This document shows positions 1 to 7,967 of a DNA stretch of 64,000 nt, piece by piece. The stretch comes from Sulfurimonas sp. RIFOXYD12_FULL_33_39. Lineage in GTDB: Bacteria > Campylobacterota > Campylobacteria > Campylobacterales > Sulfurimonadaceae. The stretch lies in the NCBI GenBank assembly GCA_001829785.1, contig MICF01000005.1:186001-250000 (forward strand), in the 5' to 3' direction. Position 1 is the first letter of the stretch. The number at the start of each line of letters is the position of its first letter. A program made the position numbers and the translations under genes. A model generated the notes under the pieces. That model was not told the DNA's origin, made no database searches, and worked only from the letters and a program-made list of their open reading frames with translations.

Positions 1-460
1 AATTCAATCAATATATGACGAAACTCTTCAAAAAATTAACCGCGGACATGACAGCAAAAACGTAAAAGAGTGGATTTTAAAAGCCAAAGCAAAAGGTTTA
101 AATGTTTGTGGACATTTAATATTCGGTCTGCCCGATGAAAACAGAGATATGATGCTCCATACTGCTAAAGTAGCTTATAGTTGGGGGATTGACTCTGTAA
201 AATACCATCCGCTGTATGTAGTAAAGAAAACTGCTCTGGCAAATGATTTTACTAAGGGAATTTTTATACCGATATCTGAGAGCGAATATCTTGATGTGTT
301 AATAGAGTCTATAAAAATGAAGCCCTCAAACGTATCGGTTCAAAGAGTTACGGCAGGAATTGACGACAATTCACTATTATCTCCTCAGTGGTGTAAAGAT
401 AAAAACAGTCAAATAAAAAAAATCAATAGTGCGTTAAAACCTTTAGGTCTTAAATATTAA
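1..460 (+). CDS. Radical SAM protein, TIGR01212/YhcC type, C-terminal part (5' truncated)
   Basis: The reading frame is open from base 2 to a TAA at 458-460, so the gene starts left of the window. The first visible residues contain the stretch ETLQKINRGHD and then GHLIFGLPDE. Both are typical of the second half of the radical SAM barrel in the YhcC/TIGR01212 family. The catalytic CxxxCxxC cluster would lie in the missing N-terminal part, so the enzyme class is inferred from these motifs only. The substrate of this family is not settled. The gene converges on the DUF2393 gene that follows, with the two stop regions overlapping by 4 bp. Confidence 0.8.
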   Translation, partial: IQSIYDETLQKINRGHDSKNVKEWILKAKAKGLNVCGHLIFGLPDENRDMMLHTAKVAYSWGIDSVKYHPLYVVKKTALANDFTKGIFIPISESEYLDVLIESIKMKPSNVSVQRVTAGIDDNSLLSPQWCKDKNSQIKKINSALKPLGLKY

Positions 461-1011
461 TGAGCATATACTTTCGCGAAGTCTGAAACACTTCTAAAGT
501 AGGGAGGATAGTCGAAATATACTCTAAAATCCTGTGACTGCCCGGGTTTTAGATTTTTTGCTACTACAAACTCATATGTTATTTGTTGTGGCTTACTCAG
601 TCTGTCAAATCCAAAACCGCCTGTGAAAAAATTTAAAATGCCACTCGGAGAGAAAAATGAGCCTGCTTTCATATCAGCGGTACCAAGATTCTTATTAACT
701 AACTTAATTTCAAAGGTAACCTCGCCTATTTCATGATTTCCCTCATTTTTCACTACACCGCTGTACATAATCTTCTCTAAATCTAGCATTCTTCTGTTTT
801 CTAGTTTATAAAGTTTTACCTCTTTGGTATATTTATCAACCATAAACATGCTAAAAACACTCATAAGCAAAAATATTATTAAAAAAACTACTATCATTTG
901 TGATTTAAGTTTTTTATCCTCTTGCTTAAATGCAACCAGCAAACCACCCGCTAATCCAACTAATAAAATAGATAAAACTATATAGTGCCAGTAATTAAAC
1001 AAGGTAATCAT
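457..1011 (-). CDS. DUF2393-type membrane protein (second of pair)
   Basis: This is a protein of about 184 residues with two hydrophobic segments near the N-terminus (about residues 8-28 and 38-58), followed by a soluble, mostly beta domain. It resembles the DUF2393 proteins of Campylobacterota, whose role is unknown. I place the start at the ATG whose A is base 1011, because it overlaps the stop of the upstream gene as ATGA; a TTG two codons earlier is also open. The upstream gene encodes a protein of the same architecture, so the pair looks like an old duplication translated in a coupled way. No catalytic residues are apparent. Confidence 0.7.
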   Translation of the reverse strand: MITLFNYWHYIVLSILLVGLAGGLLVAFKQEDKKLKSQMIVVFLIIFLLMSVFSMFMVDKYTKEVKLYKLENRRMLDLEKIMYSGVVKNEGNHEIGEVTFEIKLVNKNLGTADMKAGSFFSPSGILNFFTGGFGFDRLSKPQQITYEFVVAKNLKPGQSQDFRVYFDYPPYFRSVSDFAKVYAH

Positions 1012-1517
1012 CTGCAATCAGCTCCCAAAGTTATATTATAATCTCCCACATAGACAAAGGGTTCTACTATTATCTTTATCTCTCGTTCTTCATCTTTAAG
1101 AATATCACTCTCAATAATCGACATTTTATTAATAGGTTTAAGTTTTAATACATAATTTTTAAATTCATTAGGAGTTAACTTATAAACTTTAGCAGTTATT
1201 TTACAACTTTGGAAATCTCTTTTGGATATATTTTTTATAGTTCCTTCAATAACAACTGCTTTGGTAAAAGTTAATTTTTTTTGGCTGGTAATTGCAGTTG
1301 TATTTTTAAACAAAAATTTATGCATCTCAATATATCCAAATATTGAACCGACAATTAAAAATATAAATGAAAAAAGTATAAGAGAGAGTGCTAATACTGT
1401 TTTATGCCTAAAAACTATTCCTAAAATCATAAACAGAAGAAAAACAACCAACACACCGCCAAATAACATGTAGTCGTAAATTATAAGTTCTTTTATAAAT
1501 TCGGTTACTATTTCCAT
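1008..1517 (-). CDS. DUF2393-type membrane protein (first of pair)
   Basis: This is a protein of about 169 residues with two membrane segments (roughly residues 17-36 and 44-64) and a C-terminal soluble domain ending in a beta-rich stretch. It shares its layout with the next gene and probably belongs to DUF2393, a Campylobacterota family without known function. I chose the ATG at 1517, eight bases past the hisIE stop. A TTG at 1553, inside hisIE, is open in the same frame and would add 12 residues; no strong ribosome site decides between them. The gene is the last but one of a tightly packed leftward cluster from ilvE. Confidence 0.65.
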   Translation of the reverse strand: MEIVTEFIKELIIYDYMLFGGVLVVFLLFMILGIVFRHKTVLALSLILFSFIFLIVGSIFGYIEMHKFLFKNTTAITSQKKLTFTKAVVIEGTIKNISKRDFQSCKITAKVYKLTPNEFKNYVLKLKPINKMSIIESDILKDEEREIKIIVEPFVYVGDYNITLGADCR

Positions 1518-1524
1518 AATTGTT

Positions 1525-2205
1525 TTAGCCGTCTCTTGAGTTTTTTTCTGCAATCCCGCTTATATTAAATCTGCGAGCCAGCTCTTGCTTGACTCTATCT
1601 GGAGATATATTCTTTGCGGCAAGTGCTACTAATACATGGTATGTTAAATCTGCAGCTTCATATACTATCTCTTTCTCATCATTATCTTTATATGCAAAAC
1701 TAAATTCTCCTGCTTCTTCTACGACCTTTTTTAAAATCGTATTATCACCTTTGCTTAAAAGCTTTGCCGTCCATGAAGTTTGAGGGTCTGCTGTTTTTCT
1801 ATCTTGGATAGTATGATAAAGAGTATCTATTACACCATAATGTGCTTGAGTGCTTATTTCAACTTCAAAGTTAATTTTACCGCTTTGAAGTTCAGTGAAA
1901 AAGCAAGAGCGGCGACCGGTATGACAAGCTACTCCTTCTTGCACTACCTTGATAAGAAGGGTATCGTTATCGCAGTCAATATAAAAAGAGTCTATCTTTT
2001 GAATATGTCCGCTGCTCTCTCCCTTTTTCCATATACGTTGCTTGCTTCTTGAGAAATAGTGAGCAATTTTAGTGGAGAGTGATAGTTCTAAAGCCTGCTT
2101 ATCCATGTAAGCCATCATTAAAATTTCGTTATTTTGAATATCTTGAACAATAACCGGCAAAAGATCTATTTTTTGCCAGTCTATTTTATTAATTATTTCT
2201 TGCAT
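1525..2205 (-). CDS. hisIE: Bifunctional phosphoribosyl-AMP cyclohydrolase / phosphoribosyl-ATP pyrophosphatase
   Basis: HisIE catalyses the second and third steps of histidine biosynthesis in the cytoplasm. The N-terminal half is the HisI cyclohydrolase, with the metal-binding motifs DCDND and GVACHTGRRSCF. The C-terminal half, from about residue 125, is the HisE helical pyrophosphatase, with the VVEEAGEFSFA and YEAADLTYH motifs carrying the acidic Mg ligands. At 226 residues it has the normal length for a fused enzyme. No other his gene is adjacent, as is common in Campylobacterota where the pathway is split. The gene lies 8 bp after the SPFH gene. Confidence 0.95.
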   Translation of the reverse strand: MQEIINKIDWQKIDLLPVIVQDIQNNEILMMAYMDKQALELSLSTKIAHYFSRSKQRIWKKGESSGHIQKIDSFYIDCDNDTLLIKVVQEGVACHTGRRSCFFTELQSGKINFEVEISTQAHYGVIDTLYHTIQDRKTADPQTSWTAKLLSKGDNTILKKVVEEAGEFSFAYKDNDEKEIVYEAADLTYHVLVALAAKNISPDRVKQELARRFNISGIAEKNSRDG

Positions 2206-2213
2206 ATCTATAC

Positions 2214-3326
2214 TTATTCGGTCGTTGAAGTTCTCTGTTTAGCATCCTTCATATCAACCCAGATATTTGGGGTTGAACCGCCAGGCGTTAAGAAAATTTT
2301 AGCATCTTTGTTTTCGCGAAGAGCATCGTTAAACTTTCCTTGAACTTGAATCTGTTCTAGCTGAAGCAATTGAGTAGTTAATGATTTTGAAATCAAATAG
2401 TTTGCTTTTGATTTTGCATCTGCATCAATCGTAATGGCATCAGCAATACCCTGTGCCTCAATTCTAGCTTTTTGAGCAACACCTTCTGCTTCAGCTGCAC
2501 GCTTAAGAGCTTCTTGTTTTGCACGTTGTACATCTTGTTCAGCTTTTTGAACCTCTTGTTTTGCAACTTGAACACGCTCTATCTGCTCTTTTACTTTTAG
2601 AGGCAAACCTATCTCACGAAGTTGAACAGATTGAAGGTCTGCAGGAGAATTTTGAAGACTTGTTACACTATCTCTCACACCTTTATCAATCTCATCAGCT
2701 ATAACATTTCTTTGTTGTGGAAGCGACTCTGCATCATATTTACCGACAACGTTACGAACAACATCCCTTACAACAGGATTTATAATTTTATCTTCCCAGC
2801 TAAAACCCCAGTTTGAAATAGTTTGTGCAGCATACTGTGCATTTAGTCTATACTGAACAGTTAGTTCTATCGAAACCGGTAAACCACGCTTATCAAGAAC
2901 AGTAATAGCAGGTTTTACCCCAATGCCTGATGTTATACTACCAGTTCCTGCTTCAATACTGGATGCATAGTTAATAATACGCACCTTTGTGTCAACAACA
3001 TAAACTTTTTGAATTACAGGCAAAATAAAATGAAGTCCGGGAAGAAGAGCTTGATCTTGATATTTACCATTTGTGCTTAAAATTCCTCGCTCTCCCTCTT
3101 CAATAATCGTAAAAGGTTTTGCTAAAATTAAAAGAACTATCACTGCTACTAAAAAATAGACGAATCCTGCTTTTCCTCCACCAAAATTAAAATCTATCTT
3201 TGGCATTTGAGGAGTGTTTCCACCGCCGCCACCGCCGGAAGATTTTTTTGTAAAACTGCTCTCTTCACTCTTTTTTTTGTTAAAATAATCGTTCATATCA
3301 GATGCCATTGTAATCCTGTCATTCAT
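2214..3326 (-). CDS. SPFH/prohibitin family membrane protein
   Basis: This is a membrane-anchored band-7 protein of 370 residues. A charged N-terminus with a run of six glycines precedes a single membrane segment at about residues 55-75. The SPFH domain follows, and then a long helical region rich in A, E, K and Q (about 240-310) that should form a coiled coil and oligomerise. Such proteins act as scaffolds for membrane proteases or lipid domains; the exact partner is unknown here. The start is ambiguous: ATG at 3326 follows AAGGA, while ATG at 3308 follows ACAGGA with closer spacing. It could be called HflK/HflC-like, but the length and single copy fit the prohibitin-type group better. Confidence 0.85.
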   Translation of the reverse strand: MNDRITMASDMNDYFNKKKSEESSFTKKSSGGGGGGNTPQMPKIDFNFGGGKAGFVYFLVAVIVLLILAKPFTIIEEGERGILSTNGKYQDQALLPGLHFILPVIQKVYVVDTKVRIINYASSIEAGTGSITSGIGVKPAITVLDKRGLPVSIELTVQYRLNAQYAAQTISNWGFSWEDKIINPVVRDVVRNVVGKYDAESLPQQRNVIADEIDKGVRDSVTSLQNSPADLQSVQLREIGLPLKVKEQIERVQVAKQEVQKAEQDVQRAKQEALKRAAEAEGVAQKARIEAQGIADAITIDADAKSKANYLISKSLTTQLLQLEQIQVQGKFNDALRENKDAKIFLTPGGSTPNIWVDMKDAKQRTSTTE

Positions 3327-3341
3327 TTTTTTATTCCTTGT

Positions 3342-4259
3342 TTATATATATGTTAAATAGTGCTCATACTCTTTGTTACGTCCAAATACTATATCAAAAT
3401 ATGTACTTTGTAACTTCTCTGTCATCTCGCCACGAGCTCCACACCCTATCTCTCTAGCATCTATTATACGTACAGGCGTAATTTCTGCAGCAGTTCCTGT
3501 TAAAAATGCTTCGTCTGCCACATAAACATCTTCTCTTGAAATACGGCGACGTTCAACTTTTATACCCATATTTTGAGCTACTTCTATTACTGTTTTTTGA
3601 GTAATAGACTCTAAAGAGTTATCATTTGGAGGAGTTATAAGAACACCGTTTTTTACCATGAAGAAACTAGCTCCACTTGCTTCTGCTACATAACCCTGAT
3701 CGTCAAGTAAAAGAGCTTCTTCATATCCGCAATCAATCGCTTCATATTTTGCCATTTGAGAATTCAAGTAGTTTGCAGTAGCTTTTGCTTTACCCATGTT
3801 TGACGTGTTTGCAGGTCTTGTCATAGATACAATTTTTAATTTTATACCTTTTTGCATACCCTCTTCTCCAAGATAAGCACCCCACTCCCATGCTGCCATT
3901 ACGGTCTCTACCGGAGCATTTTTATGGTAAACACCCATAACACCGTATCCTAAAAAAGCAAACGGGCGAATATAGACATTGTCGCCTTGGAACTCATTTC
4001 TTCTTAAGAGTTCTATTTGAGCTTGATTCATCTCTTCGACGCTGTAAGGAATATCCATAAGAGTCATTTTTGCAGACTCTTTCAATCTTTTTGTATGGTC
4101 GTTTAGTCGAAAAATAGCGTAACCTTTAGCTGTTTTATACGCTTTAGTTCCTTCTATAACACCGTTTCCATAGTGTAGCGTGTGAGATAAAACATGAGTT
4201 TGAGCATCATTCCACGCTTTAAACTCCCCATTCATCCAAATATATTTGGCACTGTTCAT
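3342..4259 (-). CDS. ilvE: Branched-chain amino acid aminotransferase
   Basis: IlvE interconverts valine, leucine and isoleucine with their 2-keto acids, using PLP and glutamate. The 305-residue protein is a class IV aminotransferase of normal length. Visible hallmarks are YGNGVIEGTKAY near the N-terminus, KATANYLNSQMAK around the PLP lysine, and the EAFLTGTAAEITPV segment that binds the cofactor phosphate. It heads a leftward run with the SPFH gene 15 bp downstream. The upstream 199-bp gap holds the terminator of the porin gene. leuA, which supplies the leucine branch, lies 8 kb away on the other strand. Confidence 0.95.
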   Translation of the reverse strand: MNSAKYIWMNGEFKAWNDAQTHVLSHTLHYGNGVIEGTKAYKTAKGYAIFRLNDHTKRLKESAKMTLMDIPYSVEEMNQAQIELLRRNEFQGDNVYIRPFAFLGYGVMGVYHKNAPVETVMAAWEWGAYLGEEGMQKGIKLKIVSMTRPANTSNMGKAKATANYLNSQMAKYEAIDCGYEEALLLDDQGYVAEASGASFFMVKNGVLITPPNDNSLESITQKTVIEVAQNMGIKVERRRISREDVYVADEAFLTGTAAEITPVRIIDAREIGCGARGEMTEKLQSTYFDIVFGRNKEYEHYLTYI

Positions 4260-4458
4260 AAATTGCTCCGATTAAGTAATGCATAAAATTTTGATATTTT
4301 ATCTAAAATGATGTTTATATTGTATTAATTCTAAGTAAGTACCACTTTATAAATGAGGTAAAAGAGCTATTTACATGTAAAAATAGAGATATAAAGCCGT
4401 AATGACTTTATATCCATGAAGGAGAGAAAAGAGAAAAATAGTTGTGAAGATTTAAATC
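4260..4458. other. Intergenic region between ilvE and the phosphate-type porin gene
   Basis: This 199-bp gap separates two leftward genes. It holds a terminator-like hairpin at 4388-4414 for the porin gene and one TACATGTA palindrome at 4372. I see no open frame or RNA gene in it. The ilvE promoter presumably lies in its left part, but no clear -10/-35 pair stands out. Confidence 0.6.
4388..4414 (-). terminator. Terminator hairpin after the phosphate-type porin gene
   Basis: GATATAAAG (4388-4396) and CTTTATATC (4406-4414) form a perfect 9-bp stem with a 9-base loop. It lies 45 bp past the stop of the leftward porin gene and is followed, in that direction, by a T-rich stretch. A Rho-independent terminator is the simplest reading. 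Confidence 0.65.
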
Positions 4459-5649
4459 CTACCAATGAACCTCTGCAGTAAGCATTACAGAATCCCAATC
4501 TTTAGAATTGCTTTCTTGAATGTTATACGATTGACCTGAGAGCAACCATTTAAAGTTTTTATTTTGTTGCCATGCAACACCATAGATAGCATTTTTTTCA
4601 GTTGAAGAAATTACACCTGTCGTTGTGTTTTCATTTTCCCACTCATCATAACGAGCAAAAGCAGAAAACTCTTTCTTTTCGCCAAAACGATATGTACCGT
4701 TTACCGAATAACCTTGTCCATTCCAGTTGCTATCATTTGCCAAATCGTTATCAGAAGTCACATACTGAGCAGCAATTAAGAAAGAAGGCATGTTATAAAC
4801 AGTATGCAGACCATAAAATTTATAATCCTCAGATTTGCCTAATGAGGAAGCATTATGAGAGTTGTCCATATTGTATTGACCAAAGAATGATGCATCAAAA
4901 TATGTATCTTTTAATGGTTTTCTCTTTTTATCGCCATTTCCAAGTAAAGCAGCAGTAAATCTCCACTCAGCAGATACACCGTCTCCTAACTCTTCATCAT
5001 TTGCACCGCTACTATCGTTAGTACCGTGGTAACCTTCACCGTTAAAGATACCTACTTCTGATGTAAAATAAGGAGTTTTTGTTTTAAAGTTAACACCCAA
5101 GTCTGCCGAGTTAGTAAGGTGTGCCGCTTCATCTGCTTCTACGAATACTTTAGAGATAGAACGCATCCACCAACCTTGATGCTCCTCATAATCAATCCAA
5201 GGACGGTGAGCCATACCGAATTCAACACCCGTATAAGGTAAAATGTTGTTTAAGTATAAATAAGCGTATTTCACATAAGCATTAGCATGCCCTTCACCGT
5301 TAGCCGTTGAATTTGAGTATGTTGCGTCTAACGTTACACGTAGATAACTTTTAGGGTCATCCATAACATATGCTTTTACTTGAACATAGTTTCTGCGCAT
5401 TTCAAAATTATTAGTCGTATCTCCGCTTTTCATATCTTTATTAACAAAACCTAAATAGTGAGTACCGCTAAACTCTAACTTTGAGCTTTTTGAGAAAACT
5501 GAAGTCTCATCACTTTTTATAGCAATACGATCTGCAGCAGATGTAGTAAATACTTGACCTTTGTCATCTACGTAAAACTGCTGTGCAGCACTCAAGCTAG
5601 TCGCGCTAACCGCTAAAGCAGCTATAGTCGATAAAACGATTTTTTTCAT
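4459..5649 (-). CDS. Outer-membrane porin, probably phosphate-selective (OprO/OprP-like)
   Basis: This is a 396-residue outer-membrane barrel with a clear signal peptide (residues 1 to about 21, ending LSAA) and a C-terminal tryptophan, the usual last aromatic residue of barrel proteins. The middle is made of alternating amphipathic strands (for example RVTLDATYSNS and VKYAYLYLNN). Sequence feel and length match OprO/OprP-type porins. The neighbours pstS, ppk2 and pstCAB-phoU, and a box shared with pstS and pstC in its promoter, argue that it takes up phosphate or polyphosphate. Substrate specificity is inferred, not seen. Start and ribosome site (AAGGGA, 8-9 bp before ATG) are good. Confidence 0.8.
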   Translation of the reverse strand: MKKIVLSTIAALAVSATSLSAAQQFYVDDKGQVFTTSAADRIAIKSDETSVFSKSSKLEFSGTHYLGFVNKDMKSGDTTNNFEMRRNYVQVKAYVMDDPKSYLRVTLDATYSNSTANGEGHANAYVKYAYLYLNNILPYTGVEFGMAHRPWIDYEEHQGWWMRSISKVFVEADEAAHLTNSADLGVNFKTKTPYFTSEVGIFNGEGYHGTNDSSGANDEELGDGVSAEWRFTAALLGNGDKKRKPLKDTYFDASFFGQYNMDNSHNASSLGKSEDYKFYGLHTVYNMPSFLIAAQYVTSDNDLANDSNWNGQGYSVNGTYRFGEKKEFSAFARYDEWENENTTTGVISSTEKNAIYGVAWQQNKNFKWLLSGQSYNIQESNSKDWDSVMLTAEVHW

Positions 5650-5677
5650 TTTTATTCCCTTGTTTTTTTGTAGGAGA

Positions 5678-5710
5678 ATTATAAAATGCTTAGGTTACAT
5701 AAAGATTACA
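5678..5710 (-). promoter_or_regulatory. Candidate Pho box and -10 of the porin promoter
   Basis: Read leftward, TGTAATC (5710-5704), four bases, then TGTAACC (5699-5693) form an 11-bp-spaced direct repeat. Nine bases later comes TATAAT (5683-5678). Pho-type activators replace a -35 element in just this arrangement. The same layout is found before pstS and pstC. Confidence 0.7.
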
Positions 5711-5827
5711 AAGTTATCCATTCATTTACTTTTTAAAATGCTTTTTTTTTTATTTTTAATCTCTACATGTAAGATATAAAGTTTGCTTGTAATGAATCTG
5801 TTTTCTATGAATATTTTTTAATAGGAG

Positions 5828-5857
5828 AGGCTCTTGCAATAGTAGTAACAAGAGCCT
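5828..5857 (-). terminator. Hairpin after pstS
   Basis: AGGCTCTTG (5828-5836) and CAAGAGCCT (5849-5857) form a perfect 9-bp stem with a 12-base loop, 29 bp past the pstS stop. The T-tract is weak, so it may stabilise the 3' end as well as terminate. Confidence 0.6.
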
Positions 5858-5886
5858 TTAGGAGATAAATAAATGAGATGCAGTGA

Positions 5887-6891
5887 CTATTTAATATTAG
5901 TTGCCCAATATTCTCTAATCATGTTTTTAGTCTCTTCGGGAAGAGGAATATAGCCTAACTTTTTAGCAGACTCATCACCGTTTTTAAACGCATAATCAAA
6001 AAAATCTATTACTTTTTTGTTCATTTCGCCGCCTTCTCTAGGAAGAAGAATGAATGTAGCAGCTACTATAGGATAAGATGTATCACCCTCTTGAAGTGCC
6101 AAAACAGAGTGGAAATGTTTATCTTTTGTCCATGTAGCGTATTTTGCAGCAGCTTTAAAATTCTCTTCTATTGCTTTTACCCATTTTCCGTTTGCAGTAG
6201 TTAAAACAGCCGCACTTAGGTTGTTTTTCTCTTTATATGCGTTTTCGATATAACCTATTGAGAAAGGGGTCTGCTTAATCATACTTGTCACACCTTCATT
6301 ACCTTTTCCGCCGATACCTACAGCCCAGTCAACCGCCTTGCCCGTTCCAAAATTCTCTTTCCAGTTTTTAGAAACATGCGCTAGGTAGTATGTAAAGTTA
6401 AACGTTGTTCCGCTTCCGTCTGAACGGTGAACTACAGTGATTTTTTGGTTTGGAAGTTTAAGACCTTGGTTGTCTGCAACGATAGCAGGGTCATTCCACA
6501 TTGTAATTTTTCCTGCAAATATATCCGCAACTACTTCATTTTTAAGTTTTAGCGTCTCATCAGCTATGCCCTCTACGTTAAATGCAACCACGATAGAACC
6601 GATTACAGCAGGGAATTGATATAGATTATCTTTAGCAAGATTTTTTGTATCAAGAGCTTCATCAGATGCACCGAAATCCACGGTTCTTTTAGCAATTTGC
6701 TTGATTCCACCGCCTGAGCCGATTGACTGATAGTTCACAAGATTTTTTGTATCTTTTTTGTAGCTAAAAGCCCAATCATAATATAACGGGGCAGGGAAAG
6801 TTGCACCCGCACCGTTTATTTTGTCAGATGCAAATGACGTACTTATTGAAGCTGCCGTAACAAGTGCAGCTAAAGCTAATTTTTTTAACAT
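5887..6891 (-). CDS. pstS: Phosphate ABC transporter, periplasmic phosphate-binding protein
   Basis: PstS captures phosphate in the periplasm and delivers it to PstCAB. The 334-residue protein has a signal peptide (residues 1-21, ending TSFA) and the family start GAGATFPAPLYYDW. Phosphate-contact motifs SIGSGGGI, DFGASDEA and HRSDGSGTTFNFTYYL follow. Length is normal. It is transcribed away from pstCAB with ppk2 between them, so it has its own promoter, which carries the same box as the porin and pstC. A hairpin follows its stop. Confidence 0.97.
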   Translation of the reverse strand: MLKKLALAALVTAASISTSFASDKINGAGATFPAPLYYDWAFSYKKDTKNLVNYQSIGSGGGIKQIAKRTVDFGASDEALDTKNLAKDNLYQFPAVIGSIVVAFNVEGIADETLKLKNEVVADIFAGKITMWNDPAIVADNQGLKLPNQKITVVHRSDGSGTTFNFTYYLAHVSKNWKENFGTGKAVDWAVGIGGKGNEGVTSMIKQTPFSIGYIENAYKEKNNLSAAVLTTANGKWVKAIEENFKAAAKYATWTKDKHFHSVLALQEGDTSYPIVAATFILLPREGGEMNKKVIDFFDYAFKNGDESAKKLGYIPLPEETKNMIREYWATNIK

Positions 6892-6921
6892 TTTCGTACC
6901 TTTTTGTGTTTGAGATACGAA

Positions 6922-6954
6922 AGTATAAAACTGTAATGTTACGCTGCGATTACA
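6922..6954 (-). promoter_or_regulatory. Candidate Pho box and -10 of the pstS promoter
   Basis: Read leftward, TGTAATC (6954-6948), four bases, then CGTAACA (6943-6937) is followed after nine bases by TATACT (6927-6922). Spacing matches the porin and pstC promoters exactly. The box lies between pstS and the ppk2 stop. Confidence 0.7.
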
Positions 6955-6962
6955 AAAAGATT

Positions 6963-7832
6963 TTACTTTATGGAAAATTTAAATTGTTTTTCCATCGCTA
7001 TTGCTTCATCTCTTCCATATACGATAATATTTTTATCGACGATTATCTCGCTGTCTTTGATTTTATCCGGATAATCCACAAAATTTAAAATATGTTTTAT
7101 TGCATTTAATCTAGCTTTTTTCTTGTCATCACTTTTGACAATCGTCCATGGTGCCACCTCTGCATGTGTAGCACTAAGCATCATAAACTTGGCCAATGTA
7201 TATTCATCCCATAGTCTCTGCGACTCTTTATCTACGGGAGATAGCTTATACTGTTTTAGAGGGTCATTTTCTCTCTCTTGAAATCTTTTTGCCTGCTCTT
7301 TTTTAGATACGGAAAAATAAAATTTAAAAATCTTTATATCTTCTTCTGCTATCATTTTTTCAAAAGCTGGAGCATCTTTTAAAAACTTATGGTGCTGTCT
7401 CTGTGTGCAAAATCCCATGACCGGCTCAACCATTGCTCTGTTATACCAGCTTCTGTCAAAAAGCACTATCTCCCCTGCTGCTGGAAGATGCTGTACATAT
7501 CTTTGAAAATACCATTGCGTTAACTCTTGATTACTAGGCTTTGCAAGCGCAACAATCCTTGCCCCCCTTGGATTTAGATGTTCGGTTATTCTCTTAATGG
7601 TTCCACCTTTACCGGCGGCATCACGTCCTTCAAAGATTATCAAAACTTTAAGACCTGCCTCTTTAACGTGATTTTGAAACTTTAAAAGCTCAACTTGCAA
7701 TTTTTTAAGCTCCTCTTCATAAGCAATAGTTTCCTCTTTTATCCAAACTCTTACCTTCCCCTCTTTATCCTTCTTTCTTCTGTCCTTGTCCTCTTTTCTT
7801 CTATCTTCTTTTTCTCTTCTTTTTTCTTCCAT
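6963..7832 (-). CDS. ppk2: Polyphosphate kinase 2 family protein
   Basis: PPK2 enzymes transfer phosphate between polyphosphate and nucleotides, usually making GTP or ATP from the diphosphate. The 289-residue protein has the Walker A-like loop GRDAAGKGGTIKR, the lid motif DRSWYNRAMVEPVMGF and the ending DDKKKARLNAIKHIL typical of class I. The first 30 residues are almost all charged (E, K, R, D), a non-conserved tail. It sits between pstS and the divergent pstC, which ties polyphosphate handling to phosphate supply. Its ribosome site is GGAG before ATG. The pho box in the divergent region points toward pstC, so direct Pho control of ppk2 is uncertain. Confidence 0.93.
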   Translation of the reverse strand: MEEKRREKEDRRKEDKDRRKKDKEGKVRVWIKEETIAYEEELKKLQVELLKFQNHVKEAGLKVLIIFEGRDAAGKGGTIKRITEHLNPRGARIVALAKPSNQELTQWYFQRYVQHLPAAGEIVLFDRSWYNRAMVEPVMGFCTQRQHHKFLKDAPAFEKMIAEEDIKIFKFYFSVSKKEQAKRFQERENDPLKQYKLSPVDKESQRLWDEYTLAKFMMLSATHAEVAPWTIVKSDDKKKARLNAIKHILNFVDYPDKIKDSEIIVDKNIIVYGRDEAIAMEKQFKFSIK

Positions 7833-7906
7833 AATACCACTCCAAATAAGCTAAGTATATAAGTATATATGTATATTTCTTCATAAAATCTTCAATACAG
7901 AATATC

Positions 7907-7939
7907 TGTAACCATCATGTAACCAAAAGAATATAAAAT
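7907..7939 (+). promoter_or_regulatory. Candidate Pho box and -10 of the pstCAB-phoU promoter
   Basis: TGTAACC (7907-7913), ATCA, TGTAACC (7918-7924) is a perfect 7-bp direct repeat at 11-bp spacing. Nine bases later comes TAAAAT (7934-7939) as the -10. This is the cleanest of the three copies. Confidence 0.75.
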
Positions 7940-7967
7940 TCCCAACTTTCTAAAAAGGTATATTAAG

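Noticed and set aside
4602..4958. A 118-codon + strand frame inside the phosphate-type porin gene
   Set aside because: It is antisense to a clear signal-peptide barrel gene, and its product is rich in H, K, Q and Y with no domain.
7841..7890. Run of TATA-rich repeats between ppk2 and pstC, considered as a tandem repeat or origin-like region
   Set aside because: The units are short and irregular, there are no DnaA boxes, and a promoter region explains the AT-richness.
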